Positions 11,740 to 24,103 are shown, counted from the first letter of the stretch. The stretch: DNA of 64,000 bases from Leptidea sinapis (GCF_905404315.1 NC_066301.1:7130001-7194000), one strand, 5' to 3'. Notes: a model not told the origin generated them from the sequence alone. Made by a program: numbers and translations.

Positions 11740-12162
11740 ATTTTGCATGAGTTAGAGATAAGATTTGTTATATAAAACGGCTTTTATTTGCTCCGAGAAT
11801 CACGGTTATACAACAAATTGAAGTCGTATTACAGCTTTGTTTATTATCTACAAACGTTGTTGTGGTAATTACAATCTCCCCGAATGCTATTATCATCTAT
11901 CTACTCGTTCATCGTTGTAAGTATTGCTAATATATTCAGATTTGAAGTGAAAAGTGAAATCATAGAGTCGCACTCAGCCGTATTTCTGAGTTTACGAATA
12001 TGCAGCGACATGTTTGGGTCGGTGACGCTGAAGATAGATGACGTCATCGCCAAAATAGCGCATAATTGAATCCATTTCTTTTTTAATTTTAATTTATATA
12101 CAGCTTTTAGTTTTACAAAAAATAATTACATGTCTACAGAGTATGAGAAGAAAATTCATTTT
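11740..12162. other. no gene seen
   Basis: A 61-codon frame at 11884-12069 has no recognisable motif. Nothing else was identified. Confidence 0.5.
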
Positions 12163-12733
12163 TAAAGTGAAACTTTTATTACATCGTCTCAGATATTTTC
12201 GTTACTGTGTTGCATGTCGCGTGACGGTCGGGCGGCGCCTATAGTGTGCAGCAGCTGACCGTGTAGTGTATAGACTATTACTCATTTATTATATATTTAT
12301 TATTGTATTACTTATTTTGTGCCAGTGCTCCACGCTATTTTGTTTGTTTTTGTCAGTGTTTAATTTAAATGTTGTTATTTATTAATATTTGTATATAATC
12401 TAAATAATTGTTAAGTATAATGTATGTCGTACTCTCCCTGATTAAAAACTCATTACCCCATGTAATCTGTGTATCTATATATACATGAAAAGAATTGAAA
12501 TTATTCAAAGGTATTCAAATTTCATCGTTTTTAATACTTTTTAATCAATATTTTTAACCAGGGCTTCGACACAGTGTTCAATAAAAATATTAGTTGGAGA
12601 CTTCTACTTTTATTATTTCCAATTATCATTCCAATTTTCCAAGTATAAAATTAATATTAATAAAGCGATTTTTATACCCTTAATGAAATATTATTCCAAA
12701 AAAATTTAGTTAAATTTGAAAAAAAGTTTCATA
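12163..12733. mobile_element. MITE-like repeat, copy 1
   Basis: The ends AAAGTGAAACTTTTATTA and an inverted AAAAGTTTC are seen. A GC-rich core around GCGTGACGGTCGGGCGGC is shared almost exactly with 23242-23517. A weaker relative starts near 38850. Confidence 0.65.
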
Positions 12734-14237
12734 AAACCACACAATCCTGTTTTTTTCTTCACATTTCTATCCTTAACAGACATTGCGAAAATAAATCACC
12801 AAAAATTTAACTTTTACTGTTGGAGCCATGTCAATCATACAATCTAGATAAAAATTATATGAAAACTTATTTACTGTTTACTAATATTATTTAACATAAT
12901 TTTTAGAGTTAGACAGTGTCTTGGACATTGCAACATTACTTTATATTTCTAAAAAAAATTTTCTGAAATAAACGTAGCCTTAGTTACTCCTTATTACATC
13001 AGCTACCTGCCAATAAAAGTCCCGTCAAAATCAGTAAAGCCATTTCAGAGATTAGCCGGAACAAACAGACTGACAGACAGACAAAAATTGTACAAAATGT
13101 TATTTTGGTGTGTATATATATATTCATATACACGTAGTAAAAAACGGTTATTTCAATATTACAAACAGACACTCCAATTTTATTTATATGTAGGTATAGA
13201 AGATGTATAGATGACATAGTTTTGTAGTTTTTGTAAAGAAAATTGTATTATATTTGTAAAAATTAAAAATGCTTCTAATTATGAATTAGAACAATAATGA
13301 TCTTATGCGAGAGAGGTAACCTAGCTCCGTTCGATTGCTCAAGGCCGTTGGCTCTGTCCCCAGCCTTAACTAATGACGTCACGACTCGACTTGCAACTCA
13401 TGGCTCACGTGGCGAGTGACACTGATTGCATCGTTTCTAGATTGTATAAGATATTCTCGGTTATTATTGTGTGTTAGTTAGTTAGTTTGACTCGGCTGTT
13501 TACGCACGTAGCCTCTTGATTGGGCCATTGTGCGTGTCTGTTCGTGTTCATTTATACGATGTTATTGAATACTAGTAGTGCCCATTGCATTCGCAACCAA
13601 AGGTTTTATCTCAATAAAATATTTAATATGAGAATAATCATTAACAGAGAGAGTTATCATAGTGAAACATGCAGGGCAAGCCTGTCAGCTGTTAAGTTGG
13701 CATAGCGACATCCCATTCTGCACGGGCGCACGCCAAGAAAGGAAAGATATTAGTAAGATACTTATACTTACTGTATATCATCTTATTCTTGTAACATTAT
13801 ATAAAACCTACTTATATAAAAGAAAATACATATATTTAAATAAATTAATTTACTTACGCCTTACGCAGCAAAACTTCCTAACATGTGCTAATATGTAGCC
13901 TGCTGTGTTGTACCCACCTCAAATATATTCATATTAAATTCAAATTAAATCTAATCAGTTGTTTTTAGTTTTGCTCAGACGTAAATACAGACAAACAAGC
14001 AAACGGAATCCTTTTTTGGCTTCGGTATTGTTTGAAGAACACAGAGAAAGTATTCGTCAAAAATAATGTTCAATGTACTTTGTTACGATAGTATAATATG
14101 TATCAATATACAATTATAGATATAAATAAAGAACAGATGCTATATTCGTCTTCGGAAAAGAACAAGAATTTAGAAGATCGATGTTAAATAACATACAGTT
14201 GAAGAGTTCGAATAATATAGAAAATAATGTAAATAAA
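12734..14237. other. non-coding; contains a short shared repeat
   Basis: 13258-13380 is shared with 22745-22875 (blocks AATGCTTCTAATT, GAGAGGTAAC, AAGGCCGTTGGCTC). The rest shows no coding signal. Confidence 0.5.
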
Positions 14238-14535
14238 GTAACTAACAGAAAAAGAAAAGTATGTAATCTAGAAGTACAAAAGAATATAATCTAAAGTAAC
14301 TTACAGTAAAAGAACAGTATGTAATCTAGAAGTAGAAGAGAATGTAATCTAAAATTACTAACAGAAAAAGAAAGGTGTGTAATCTAGAAGTAGAAAAGAA
14401 TATAATCTAAAGTAACTAATAGAAAAAGAAAAGTATGTAATCTAGAAGTAGAAAAGAATATAATCTAAAGTAACTAACAGAAAAAGAAAAGTATGTAATC
14501 TAGAAGTAGAAAAAAATGTATTCTAAAGTAAGTAA
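14238..14535. repeat. 58-bp minisatellite, about five units
   Basis: A unit of about 58 bp built on AGTAACTAACAGAAAAAG and TATGTAATCTAGAAGTAG repeats about five times head to tail with a few changes per unit. There are no unique spacers, so it is not CRISPR-like. Confidence 0.85.
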
Positions 14536-14691
14536 CTAGATACAGATTACACTGATAGATAAAACTAACGTTATCAGTCATTATTGTACTTACTTTGTTA
14601 GCTAGGCCACTTAAAATAATATTAACCCTTCTCAATAGAGTACAAAATAGGCTTAGTAATTCCAATACAAAAGCAGTTAATAAAGTAATAC

Positions 14692-14940
14692 TAGTGAAAG
14701 GCTCCTTTGCACACGAAGCCGGCTAGATTATGGGTACCACAACGGCGCCTATTTCTGCCGTGAAGCAGTTATGTGTAAACATTATTGGGTTTCGGTCTGA
14801 AGGGCGCCGTAGCTAGTGAATTTCAGATCAGAATTTTTGTGTTTTTCATGAATCCTGAGCGGCACTGCATTGCGTAACAGGGCGTATCAATTACAATCAA
14901 TTGAACGTCCTGCTCGTCTCGTCCCTTTTCATTAAAAAAA
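14692..14940 (+). mobile_element. SINE-A copy with internal deletion
   Basis: Both ends are recognisable. The part between the GGGCGCCGTAGCTAGTGAA block and the CAGAATTTTTG hairpin is deleted. Confidence 0.8.
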
Positions 14941-15162
14941 CCAAGTTGCTAAAGTTATATTATGTTCTTGTAAAGAATTGGCCGACGGCAACCAACTTGG
15001 TAAGTGGAATCCTTTGTTCATAGCATTGAAACTGATATGATCACCGGAAGTTGATGTCATATACACACACCACCAACTCATTGGGTCGTGACGTCATCGT
15101 TGATGACATCATCAGCATTCAGCGTCATTGGCATAGCCATGTACCATACATGTTTTCAGTTT

Positions 15163-15735
15163 TTAGGGCTTCGTAGCCAAATGGCAAAAAACGAAACCCT
15201 CATAGATTCGTCATGTCTATCTGTCCGTCCGTATGTCACAGCTACTTTTTTCCAAAACTATAAGAACTATATTGTTGAAACTTGTTGAAAAAAAAAAGAT
15301 GTATTCTGTGAACTGCATTAAGATTTTCACAGAAAAATAGAATAAATTTTGGGGGTTCCCTATACTTAGAACAAACTCAAAAAAAATATTTCATCAAACC
15401 CATACGTGTGGGGAAGACCTATCTATACCTATGGATAGGTCTTCAAAAATGATATTGAGGTTTTCAATATCATTTTTTTTCTAAGCTGAATTTGCGCAAG
15501 AGACACTTTCAAAATGGTAACATATTGTGTGTAACTTCTAAAGTAAGAGAATGATAAACCCAAACAAAATATATGTTATACATTACCATGCAAACTTCCA
15601 CCGAAAATTGGTTTGAACGAGATCTAGTAAGTAGTTTTTTTTAATACGTCATAAATCGTTGCAACGAACTACAAGAACTTTTATATTATGTTACTTGCAG
15701 CTACGGAACCATACATGGGCGATTCCGACTCCTCA
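15163..15735. mobile_element. dispersed lepidopteran repeat, about 570 bp
   Basis: It begins TAGGGCTTCGTAGCC and ends near GCTACGGAACC, loosely inverted termini. It has the TGTCTATCTGTCCGTCCGTA block and two strong internal hairpins (15415-15445 around GAAGACCTATC, and 15450-15480 around AATGATATTGA). I recognise it as a type common in moth and butterfly genomes. No protein is encoded. Confidence 0.6.
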
Positions 15736-16204
15736 TTTATGCTACGCCTTCTCTCATAAAGTTTATGAGATCAACAAATATATACCATCAAGTGACCGTT
15801 TGTCTTAATCTTTCGTTAAAAAGCTTTCCCGAAGTATTAACTGTTCGAGATAGACATTATGTAGCTCTGAATAGTGAAGATACAACATGTCCGTGGTGAC
15901 ACACATAACATACAGCCAGAGATACAGTTAATAAAGCTATATTTCGCTTGGCACGACACAATTCACGGAATAGGCACTCACAAAGACAAGCCTGGCCTTT
16001 CATTATGTGCAAGCTTATTGTAGTGTTACTAAAAACGAGTTGCATCATTCAAATAGTGATTAATGATTTAGTTGGTGTTGTCGTCTTCTCTTACGGACCC
16101 TGTACATAAGATGTTATCGTACATTCATAATAAAGCTCATTAAATAATTGTATTGTTATTAAGCCCTTATTGCTGCTATTTACAATACATTTTTTTATAC
16201 ATAT
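15736..16204. other. no gene seen
   Basis: The 63-codon minus frame at 15857-16048 has no known motif. Confidence 0.5.
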
Positions 16205-16585
16205 ACTTTCTATATTAATAGCTTTAAGGTTATACACTTTTATTATAAAGTCCCAGCCACTGTTCAGGCATTATCTGTAAATAAATTTAAATGTTTTATT
16301 AAAAAATGTCTCTGTCGTAAATCCTACTACTCCACAGCTGAATATCTAAGTGAACGGACATCCTGGGACTAGATTATGATTATTTTATAGCAATAGCAAT
16401 GACAGTGCAATATTGTATATTTTATTAAAAAGAACGCAAATAAAGAATGCTGGGAGAGTTGCGCCGCTTCTACTCTCTTAGAGCGCCATTTGTTTTCGAA
16501 GCGGTAGTAATATCTAGTATATTAGAATTAACATCAAGAAGAATTCTAAAGGAATCAATTTTGAGAAAATAAATGCCTCATAAGC
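16205..16585 (+). mobile_element. 3' end of a LINE (RT C-terminus)
   Basis: One frame reads FYYKVPATVQALSVNKFKCF, then CLCRKSYYSTAEYLSE, a typical CR1/Jockey ORF2 C-terminus. It is followed by the same 3' region as at 4536-4835, ending AGAAAATAAATGCCT. Confidence 0.75.
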
Positions 16586-17921
16586 CTCTACTTTCTTCCA
16601 TATTTTCCTGTCGTTTGCTGTTCTATTCCAATTGCTCTAATTTTCTTTATATCTTCTACCCATTGTCTGCCCTGTTTTCTTTTTCCTTTTCGTGTTTGCT
16701 ATTCTGTTTCAATTTTTGTCCATTTTTTTATGCCCTGTCCATTGACTATTTGACGTTTGACAAACATACGTTTGTTACATCACTTAACATATCATATAGC
16801 AATTGAAATAATTTGTAAAACTATGGAAATGTAATGTAAATCTTGATATAAAAGAGTGGTAATGAGTGTCTTGCTACTTCTTCTCATTAGCTAAACCCTT
16901 TACGAAGTAGCGGTAGATTTAAAAAGAAAAATTTTTTTATGGCATTCATAAGTGTCATTTCCGCGAATAAAGTGATTTTGATTTGATTTGAATGTCGTTT
17001 GAACTGTCTAATTTTTTGTATTATGTCTTCCACTTTGGTTGTTGCCTTCTTTCCTCTGGTCTTTTCCTGTTTTTCAGTGTAACTGCTATTACTCCTATAT
17101 CCGTTCCATCGCCCTTTATCATGTTTTTAGTCTTAAATAATGTTTTTTAGTCAGAGCGAAGGTTTTACAGCCATGTGGCTGACATGGTAGATATGGTTAG
17201 ACACGACTTAAACACTTTTCTTTTTGCTGTTTGTGGAAAACGTTTGTTTTTAAATATTTCCTTGAGTTAGAGTTATAAAATAAAAGTTTTCATTTTTGTT
17301 AAAATACACCATTTTGTTTAGTGACAATAAAATGTATTTGTTTATATTTAAAATGTTCGCATAATAACTACCTTTATTTATTTACAGTTTCTGTGGACTG
17401 ATGCATCTACTGTAGTTTTTTTGCTAACGTAGGTACTTAATTTTTTTTAACTAACTCGTGTAAGTAATATAGTTAGAGTTAAAGTTAAAAGCTCAATGGA
17501 GCTTTTAACAGTAATAACAATAGTGCAGGAAATGAGTTTCTTGCTACTTCTTCTCATTAAAGCTCAACGTATTCCAAACATTCACCATTATGATAAAAGG
17601 AGTGGCGAGAAAAAATGGAGGTATGACGAAACTACACGAGTGTTAAAACTTTTTGAAAATTCTTCTTTTACCTATAAAATTTTAATTGCATAGTGAGCTC
17701 AATTTATGAAAATTAAAACGTAGGAACCGTATTAAAACGTAAATCTAACGAAACAATGAATACAACAATGACGAGGTACTTACCTGTAATATTTTGTTTT
17801 AACTTTAATAATTATACAGTACTCAATTACTTATTTTACATATTTTCTTTTATGGTAGTTGTGAACTCTACATAATATTTTTAATTATATCAAAAGCATA
17901 ACAGTGTTTACTTATCACAGA
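16586..17921. other. non-coding; contains a short LINE/SINE tail
   Basis: 16855-16995 ends in AATAAAGTGATTTTGATTTG, a 3' tail type seen on lepidopteran retroelements; its TTGCTACTTCTTCTCATTA block recurs at 17541-17559. Nothing else is assignable. The T-rich frame at 16573-16806 is low-complexity. Confidence 0.45.
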
Positions 17922-18287
17922 CTAGTAAAAAAAATAAGGACTCCGTGTCACCTTACATAACAGTGTAGCACCAAAACAAGCCAATCAACGTGTAAATTCA
18001 TAGCCCCACGCACACACTTACACTACTACAGGCCGACAGGCGGCCATTATGAGAATTATCATCGTCTGTGACTGATCTGCAGTTTGCGTCTCAATAAAAT
18101 ATTTTAAAAATTCCATCGTGCGTTGTGAAAAAGTGTAAAAACGATACTATATAAGTATTTGTGGCCATATGTGATTATTTAAGGGAGAAAAAATTGTGTA
18201 ACTAGTATCCTCCGTAACCGCACACACACTAGCATAACGGTGCTTCACTTTCTAATATCACGGCACGGAGTCCTTCCTTTTTTACCT
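17922..18287. mobile_element. MITE with inverted ends
   Basis: The left end TAGTAAAAAAAATAAGGAC and the right end TCCTTCCTTTTTTACC are inverted relatives that carry the GGACTCCGTG motif. There is no coding sequence between them. Confidence 0.65.
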
Positions 18288-18638
18288 GTCCGTATTACTT
18301 AATAAATCCTCATTGTTGTTCAATGGAATAAATTGTAAATAGATTTCGAAAAAATAAAGTAAGTAACAACTATTGCAATCGTATTTTTAGTAAATACACG
18401 GAAATATTAACAAAAACAGTTTAAACTACTACAATTTCACTCTATTGGCTTTATTTGGTTTGGTGTACTTGGAATGACTCAACACACATTAAAATACTTG
18501 TATTGTTATTAAGGTCAGTCTGAAAGCTAACATAACACAAATCCAGTAACAGTTAACCTGCTGCCGAAGTATTCATCTTTGTTGGAATGGACTGGTGAGC
18601 AGTGAGCACGCAGAAATAGCTCAGAGGAAGACCAGCTT
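18288..18638. other. no gene seen
   Basis: AT-rich spacer; no repeat or coding signal was recognised. Confidence 0.5.
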
Positions 18639-18953
18639 GTTTTTTTTTAAACGAAAATAAGTGACGAGACGTGCAGGACGTCCAGCTGATGGTAATTGAT
18701 ACGCCCTGTCCATTACAATGCAGTGCCGCTCAGGATTATTGAAAAACCCAAAAATTCTGTGCAGCACTACCATTGCGCTCGTCACCTTGAGAAATAAGAT
18801 GTTAAGTCTCATTTCCCCAGTAATTTCACTAGCTACATCGCCCTTCAGACCGAAACATAGTAATGTTTACACATTATTGCTTAGCGGCAGAATAAAGCGC
18901 CGTTGTGGTACCCATAATCTAGCCGGCATCCTGTGCGAAGGAGCCTCCCACTG
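18639..18953 (-). mobile_element. full-length SINE-A copy
   Basis: About 315 bp, from the T-tract to CCTCCCACTG. It is useful as a reference copy. A self-complementary segment is centred near 18745: the arms CAGTGCCGCTCAGGAT and a diverged partner flank the AAAAACCC core. Confidence 0.9.
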
Positions 18954-19153
18954 ATGTTCAATTTTCAAACCAGCATACATGTTGAGTTGGGAGCCTTGTT
19001 ACGCATAGAAAGAACATTCCAATTTTTTTGTGACAATATTTTGTCTTTTATAGTATAATTTAAGTCTTGTGTATTTACGTGTATGTTACAAATAAGCATC
19101 TTTCTTTTTTAATTTTATTACCATTCACCACGAGCCTTTGGTTGATAGTGATA

Positions 19154-19208
19154 AACAAGAAACTCTCCTTATATCAATGATTTAATGATATAAGGAGAGT
19201 TTCTTGTT
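19154..19208. repeat. perfect 23-bp stem hairpin
   Basis: Bases 19154-19176 are the exact reverse complement of 19186-19208, with a 9-nt AT-rich loop, followed by a T-rich run. It is not part of any repeat family recognised here. Confidence 0.85.
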
Positions 19209-19799
19209 ATTTTTTTTTTATTTTAATGTTTTTAAGAAAGCCACCATCTAGGTGTGCATACATTAAAATAATTAAGAAACGTAATTCATTCGAGCTAATA
19301 ATAGGCTTCCACATGTACATATGAATTAGTGTAAAATTATTAATAATTTAAATAAAACTTCTCCCACTCCCATCGCCAGTTGAAAGCATGGTAAAAAAGG
19401 GAGTAATTTCACGCCCCATGTTAATTTGTTAATCACTGCTAAATTGTCTTTCAAAATGGTCTCTAATTGAATTAATACTGGAGCTAAAAGATCGATTTTA
19501 TCCGTGTCACAAAAATGATTGTCTGGGGACTATGACGTCATGGACGCGGCAATGTGCTTGTTTTTCTCAAGAACATCAAACGTGAGTGTTCTGAGCAGTG
19601 CAACTGCAGTGGCTGGTGGCCTGGTGGGGTCAATGTGCACGAGAGAAATGTCGCGGGCCGAGTGAATGTCGCGGCGAGCTTGCGTAAGGTGGCGTAAGTG
19701 TGACGGATCATAATCGGTCACAATGGTTGGCGAGTGACGGCGGGTGAGATAACATTGTGCGATCTGCGAACTGTGCGTGTGCAGGCGAGCCCAGATCTA
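19209..19799. other. no gene seen
   Basis: A 63-codon minus frame at 19530-19721 lacks homology that I recognise and has no clear splice context. Confidence 0.45.
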
Positions 19800-20014
19800 A
19801 TTGTGGGAGGCTTCTTTCCACAGGATGCCGGCTAGATTATGAGTATTATAGTGTTTCGGTCTGAGGGGCGCCGTAGCTAGTGAAATTACTGGGAAAATGA
19901 GACTTAACATCTAATGTCTCAAGGTGACGAGCACAATTGTAGTGCCGTTTAGAATTTTTGAGTTTTTCAAGAATCCTGAGCGGCACCGCATTGCATAATG
20001 GGCAGGGTGTTTTA
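19800..20014 (+). mobile_element. SINE-A copy, internally deleted and 3'-truncated
   Basis: The 5' end and hairpin are present. About 50 bp after the TAGATTATGAG block is lost, and there is no poly(A) end. Confidence 0.75.
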
Positions 20015-20115
20015 ATCTGCACGTGCAGCTTGTCTCCAAACTTATTGGCGTGTCACGGCCCCGATTGTTCCACATACATACGCACCCCACACATAAACTT
20101 GTCCAAGATAGAATA

Positions 20116-20427
20116 TTTTTTTTATGAAAATAAGGGATGAGACGAGCAGGACGTTCAGTTGATGCTAATTGATACGCCTTACTCATTACAATGCAGTGCC
20201 GCTCAGGATTCTTGAAAAACCCAAAAATTCTGAGCGGCACTAAAATTGCGCTCGTCAACTTGAGACATAAGATGTTAAGTCTTATTTGCCCAGTAATTTC
20301 ACTGACTACGGCGCCCTTCAGACCGAAACACAGTAATTTTTACACATTACTGCTTCACGGCAGAAATAGGCGCCGTTGTGGTACTTATAATCTAGCCGGC
20401 TTCCTGTGCAAAGGAGCCTCCCACTGG
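20116..20427 (-). mobile_element. full-length SINE-A copy
   Basis: Complete reverse copy, T-tract to CCTCCCACTGG. It lies only about 100 bp from the opposite-strand copy at 19800-20014. Confidence 0.9.
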
Positions 20428-20803
20428 TAAAATATGGCAGAAGCTCGACTCTGGATACCTAACGCTCTCATCTGGTTTCATGTAGCTCAGTTCAAATCTA
20501 TTACTAAAATGACTCTAGAAAGATTAAATTGGATGGCGAGCGATCCAAACGATGTCAACAACGGCTTGTTAATAAAAACTAATCAGCAGTAAATCACTCC
20601 GTTCCGGTATTCAGACCGACCTTGGAACCGCTCGCAACTCGTGTATCTGTTTATTAAAATATTTTTGAAATAATTATTCATTAATTTCTTGATCGAGTTT
20701 GTTTCACGACACCCGGAATCGCACGTTGCGGAATATCTGAAGAAATGCAGCGACGACTTTGGCGACAGCAAGCCCCGATTAGGAGTCAATATCTGAAGCG
20801 AGC
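20428..20803. other. no gene seen
   Basis: No coding or repeat signature was recognised. Confidence 0.45.
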
Positions 20804-21021
20804 CTAGATAATCAATACGTCTAGATAGAGTCTCTCTCTGTTGACAACCGATAAAAACAGGCCAGGAATAATACTCCAGTGTACGTGACAAGCTACGTCT
20901 TACACTCGCGATTTGTGTGACACTTTGTGTTAGTATGCGTGAATTGCTCAAAATAGAGATTAGCTTGTTTTCGACGTTTTCACAGCTGTCACAGTCTATC
21001 TAGACGTATAAATGATCTAAG
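20804..21021. mobile_element. MITE of about 220 bp, copy 1
   Basis: The ends CTAGATAATCAATACGTCTA and the matching inverted TAGACGTATAAATGATCTA are seen. It shares AAAACAGGCCAGGA and GCTACGTCTTACACTC with 50659-50886. Confidence 0.75.
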
Positions 21022-21676
21022 AGAGCGAGAAAGACTTCTAAGTATACTACGAGTACTAGACAAGCTCTGTGGCCTTAAGTAATTGCTCTCTGAGTTTCGG
21101 TTCCGACACCCCAACTCGTTTAGTCTACTCCACTGCGAGCAAGCGAGAAGACCAGTGCACTGTTTTGTAAGCCGTGAACGTTGTTTTCAATAAACTAACA
21201 CCGATTTTGTTAAAAGTGACAAATACAACATTGTCATTATTATAACATCTGCGTTTGCAAGGCATATCCACTATGCCTGCTTCCCTGCGCGATCAAATTG
21301 TTATTCCAAACTTCATATCTAGTAAGTTGTATAGTTAACGGTGCCGGAGGAGTCGGAGTTATTTGCCGGAATCCATTGTGGTTGATCTTTTGGCAATAAC
21401 TTGAAGATTTAAAGATGATTTACTGCAGTAAGTCGTCCCGCGATTGAATCGAATTGAATTGTAATCAGTATTTAGGGAAATTGACGTCGCAAACAAATCA
21501 TAATTTATTAATCCTGTACAAAAGTACAACGAAGTATTAAAAATACTTTATACATTGCGAAAAAAATCACGAAAGTACTAGTAAAATCAAGAAAGTAAAC
21601 TCTTACAGTTAAAAATAAAAAATAAATAAAATTTTGACTTTCATAACATGAGTGTCAAAGTCAAATATTAAATATA
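21022..21676. other. unassigned, possible LTR-like segment
   Basis: 21170-21250 has an AATAAA signal followed by a short AT-rich end, as in a long terminal repeat, but no pair, primer-binding site or gag/pol was found. The nature is left open. Confidence 0.25.
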
Positions 21677-21920
21677 ATAATAATATAATATTGACACACT
21701 TTTACACAAATTATCTTACCCCAAACTAGGCATAGCCTATGGGCACAAGAGGACGATATATTTAATACAATATACTTACATAAACATACACAAATACATA
21801 TGAACATCCATGACTCGGAAACAAACATCCATATTCATCATATAAATGATTGCACCTACCGGGATTCGAACCCGGGACCTCTAGCTTAGTAGTCAGGGTC
21901 ACTAACCATTCGGCTATATG
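21677..21920 (-). mobile_element. tRNA-derived SINE-B copy
   Basis: Same family as 11388-11671, with the B-box GGTTCGAATCC in reverse at about 21863-21873. Confidence 0.8.
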
Positions 21921-22360
21921 ATAATCTAGATAAAAATTGTATGAATAATTATTATTAACTGTTTACCAATATCTAACATGACATAGTTTTGATATTTTTA
22001 ACCGACTTCAAAAAAGGAGAAGGGTCTCAAATCGTCGGAATGTTTTTTATTTTTTTTATGCTTGTTACCTCAAAACTTTCGACTGGGTGTACCGATTTTC
22101 ATAATCCTTTTTTTATTTGAATGCTGGTGCTTCCCGTGTGGTAATTTCGTCCAGATCTGACAATGTCATCCATGACAAAACCATAAAAGACTTAAATTTG
22201 CTATACACACGTATAGCAAAGTGGATGATAAATTTACCAATAACTCAATAACGGAACTCTTCAATTAAGCGCTTAATTGCTGCATTGAAAAATTTAGTAT
22301 ATCTATACATATTTAGACAAATTGTTACTTATAATCAAAAAATAAAAAAAAATTAACAAA

Positions 22361-22736
22361 AATACAACCGACTTCAAAAACACTATTCCAAAACAATAGA
22401 TATGCACTAAAAAGTATTAAAATAATTGAGTATTTTTATACAATCTAATTAATAAATCTAAATCTAATTATAGTAATTCTAGATTATTGTAATTTTTGGA
22501 GTTGGTGTCATCCAAGATAGATTTGTTACTATATATACATAGTTATAGGTGTGCTTGGGTCGTGAGGAGGCGAGAGGCGGTCGCGGCGGAAGGACACCGA
22601 TTCCAAAAATAACAATAATCGTAACTAGAATTAGATTTATTAATTAAATTGTATAAAAATATGCAATTATTTTAATATTTTTAGTGCATATTATATCTAT
22701 TGTTTTGGAATAGTGTTTTTGAAGTCGGTTGTTTTT
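22361..22736. mobile_element. MITE with long terminal inverted repeats
   Basis: The arms, starting AACCGACTTCAAAAACACT at each end, extend about 170 bp, so the element is nearly one big hairpin. The centre holds a GC-rich core (CGTGAGGAGGCGAGAGGC). Fragments of the family occur at 21992-22030 and 30320-30370. Confidence 0.8.
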
Positions 22737-22744
22737 CTGTTAAG

Positions 22745-23241
22745 AAAATGTTGTTTGTAATAAATTAAAAATGCTTCTAATTCTGAATTAAAACTATGAA
22801 GATCTTCTACGGGAGAGGTAACGTATTTCCGCTCTATTCCTCAAGGCCGTTGGCTCAGTCCCCAGCCTTATGTGTCGAGCGAAAGACGATACAGTCTATA
22901 ACCGATATGGACGCTTGGCACATGGAAGCAGCTCCCTGTCGCCTTAGCATCCAACCTCGAACCGGGCGCGTCACGCAGTAAGCTGACACGATTGCGCAAC
23001 CTTCAACGCATTCAGAAGACAACTAAAGGCCTACTCAACATGACTGCGGCGAGGCCGATCAACCGCTCCCCGTTTTTTTTTTATTGTAGACGTCGCTGAA
23101 ATAGTCTTTTCTCATATATTTATAAACTTGTAATAAAAACTCCTTGAAAATAGTACTGCTATTTGTATCTGGCTGGTTTTAATGACATTTAAAGGGTTAC
23201 ATTTCAAAAAAGAAACGAATTTGTAACATGTTGCTTTTTTA
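22745..23241. other. non-coding; shared repeat then unassigned
   Basis: 22745-22875 repeats the 13258-13380 segment. The remainder to 23241 has moderately GC-rich patches but no known motif. Confidence 0.45.
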
Positions 23242-23517
23242 TAGTAAAACTTTTATTACATCGTCTCAAACTTTTTCGTCTGTATGTTGCATGTCGCGTG
23301 ACGGTCGGGCGGCGCCTATAGTTCGCAGCAGCTGACCGTGTAGTGTATAGACTATAATTACTCATTTGTGCCAGTGCTCCACGGTATTTTGTTTGTTTTT
23401 GTCAGTGTTTATCATTCCAATTTTCTAAGTATAAAATTAAGATTGATAAAGCGATTGTTATACCCTTAATGAAATTTTAGTTAAACGTCTATAATGTGAT
23501 AAAAAGTTTCACTTTTA
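23242..23517. mobile_element. MITE-like repeat, copy 2
   Basis: The terminal TAAAACTTTTATTACATC and an inverted GTGATAAAAAGTTTCACTTT are seen. The core is the same as at 12163-12733. Confidence 0.7.
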
Positions 23518-23649
23518 CCGTGGTTTCATAAAAATACACAATCCTTTTTTTCTGTCAAAATGTAGTAGGTACTCGAGCCAATCTCGAACAATGTGTGACG
23601 TTGACGTGCCACATGTTTCGTTGAACTTTGATAATAATTGAAACCAAAA

Positions 23650-23721
23650 TGCCGGGTTGCGTAGTAAAAGTATGTAAAAAGAATACTACAAGATATACAA
23701 CAAATTTTAATGTAAAATAAC
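23650..23721 (+). pseudogene. possible THAP-domain N-terminus relic
   Basis: A 23-codon frame starts MPGCVVKVCKKNT, which looks like the start of a THAP zinc-binding domain (family opening MPxCxVxxC, with Cys at 4 and 9). A TAA follows at once and no clean continuation is visible. THAP domains occur in P-element-type transposases and in host DNA-binding proteins; which one this came from cannot be told. Confidence 0.35.
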
Positions 23722-24100
23722 ACGAAGCGTGTGTTACAAAATTTGAAAGATGCCATTCGGTGTCAAGATGCCACACACACGAGCATCTTATAGTTGCGAC
23801 CAATCCTAAATCTTCGAACGATACCTTTTTAAATTGAATCACCCACAATAGAAGGAAAAATTAAACTCAGCCCCGAAAATAAAATGTGACGCTTATGGAT
23901 CTAATGCAGTGTCAGCTCAAACATTGTTAAAGCGTTTTAATGAGTTTTCATAAAAACAACATTTCTCATTTCTTAACCTATTATTAATCTAAATAGTACT
24001 ACTATCAAATAATTAATAAAAATTATATTAACTTGAAGTAAAGGTGACAACAATTTGAAAGGAAATAACAGCTAAAATCTTATATCTTTAAACGAGCAAT
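23722..24100. other. no gene seen
   Basis: If the THAP call is right this may hold decayed continuation, but no zinc-ligand spacing could be followed. Confidence 0.4.
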
Positions 24101-24103
24101 TCT

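Noticed and set aside
14238..14535. CRISPR-like array
   Set aside because: Units are contiguous without unique spacers, in a eukaryotic genome; it is a minisatellite.
16573..16806. 77-codon hydrophobic ORF as a membrane protein gene
   Set aside because: T-rich low-complexity sequence gives Phe/Leu/Ser runs by chance; no start context or neighbour support.
21170..21330. Solo LTR
   Set aside because: AATAAA and an LTR-like end were seen, but no second LTR, flanking duplication or primer-binding site; kept only as a low-confidence note.
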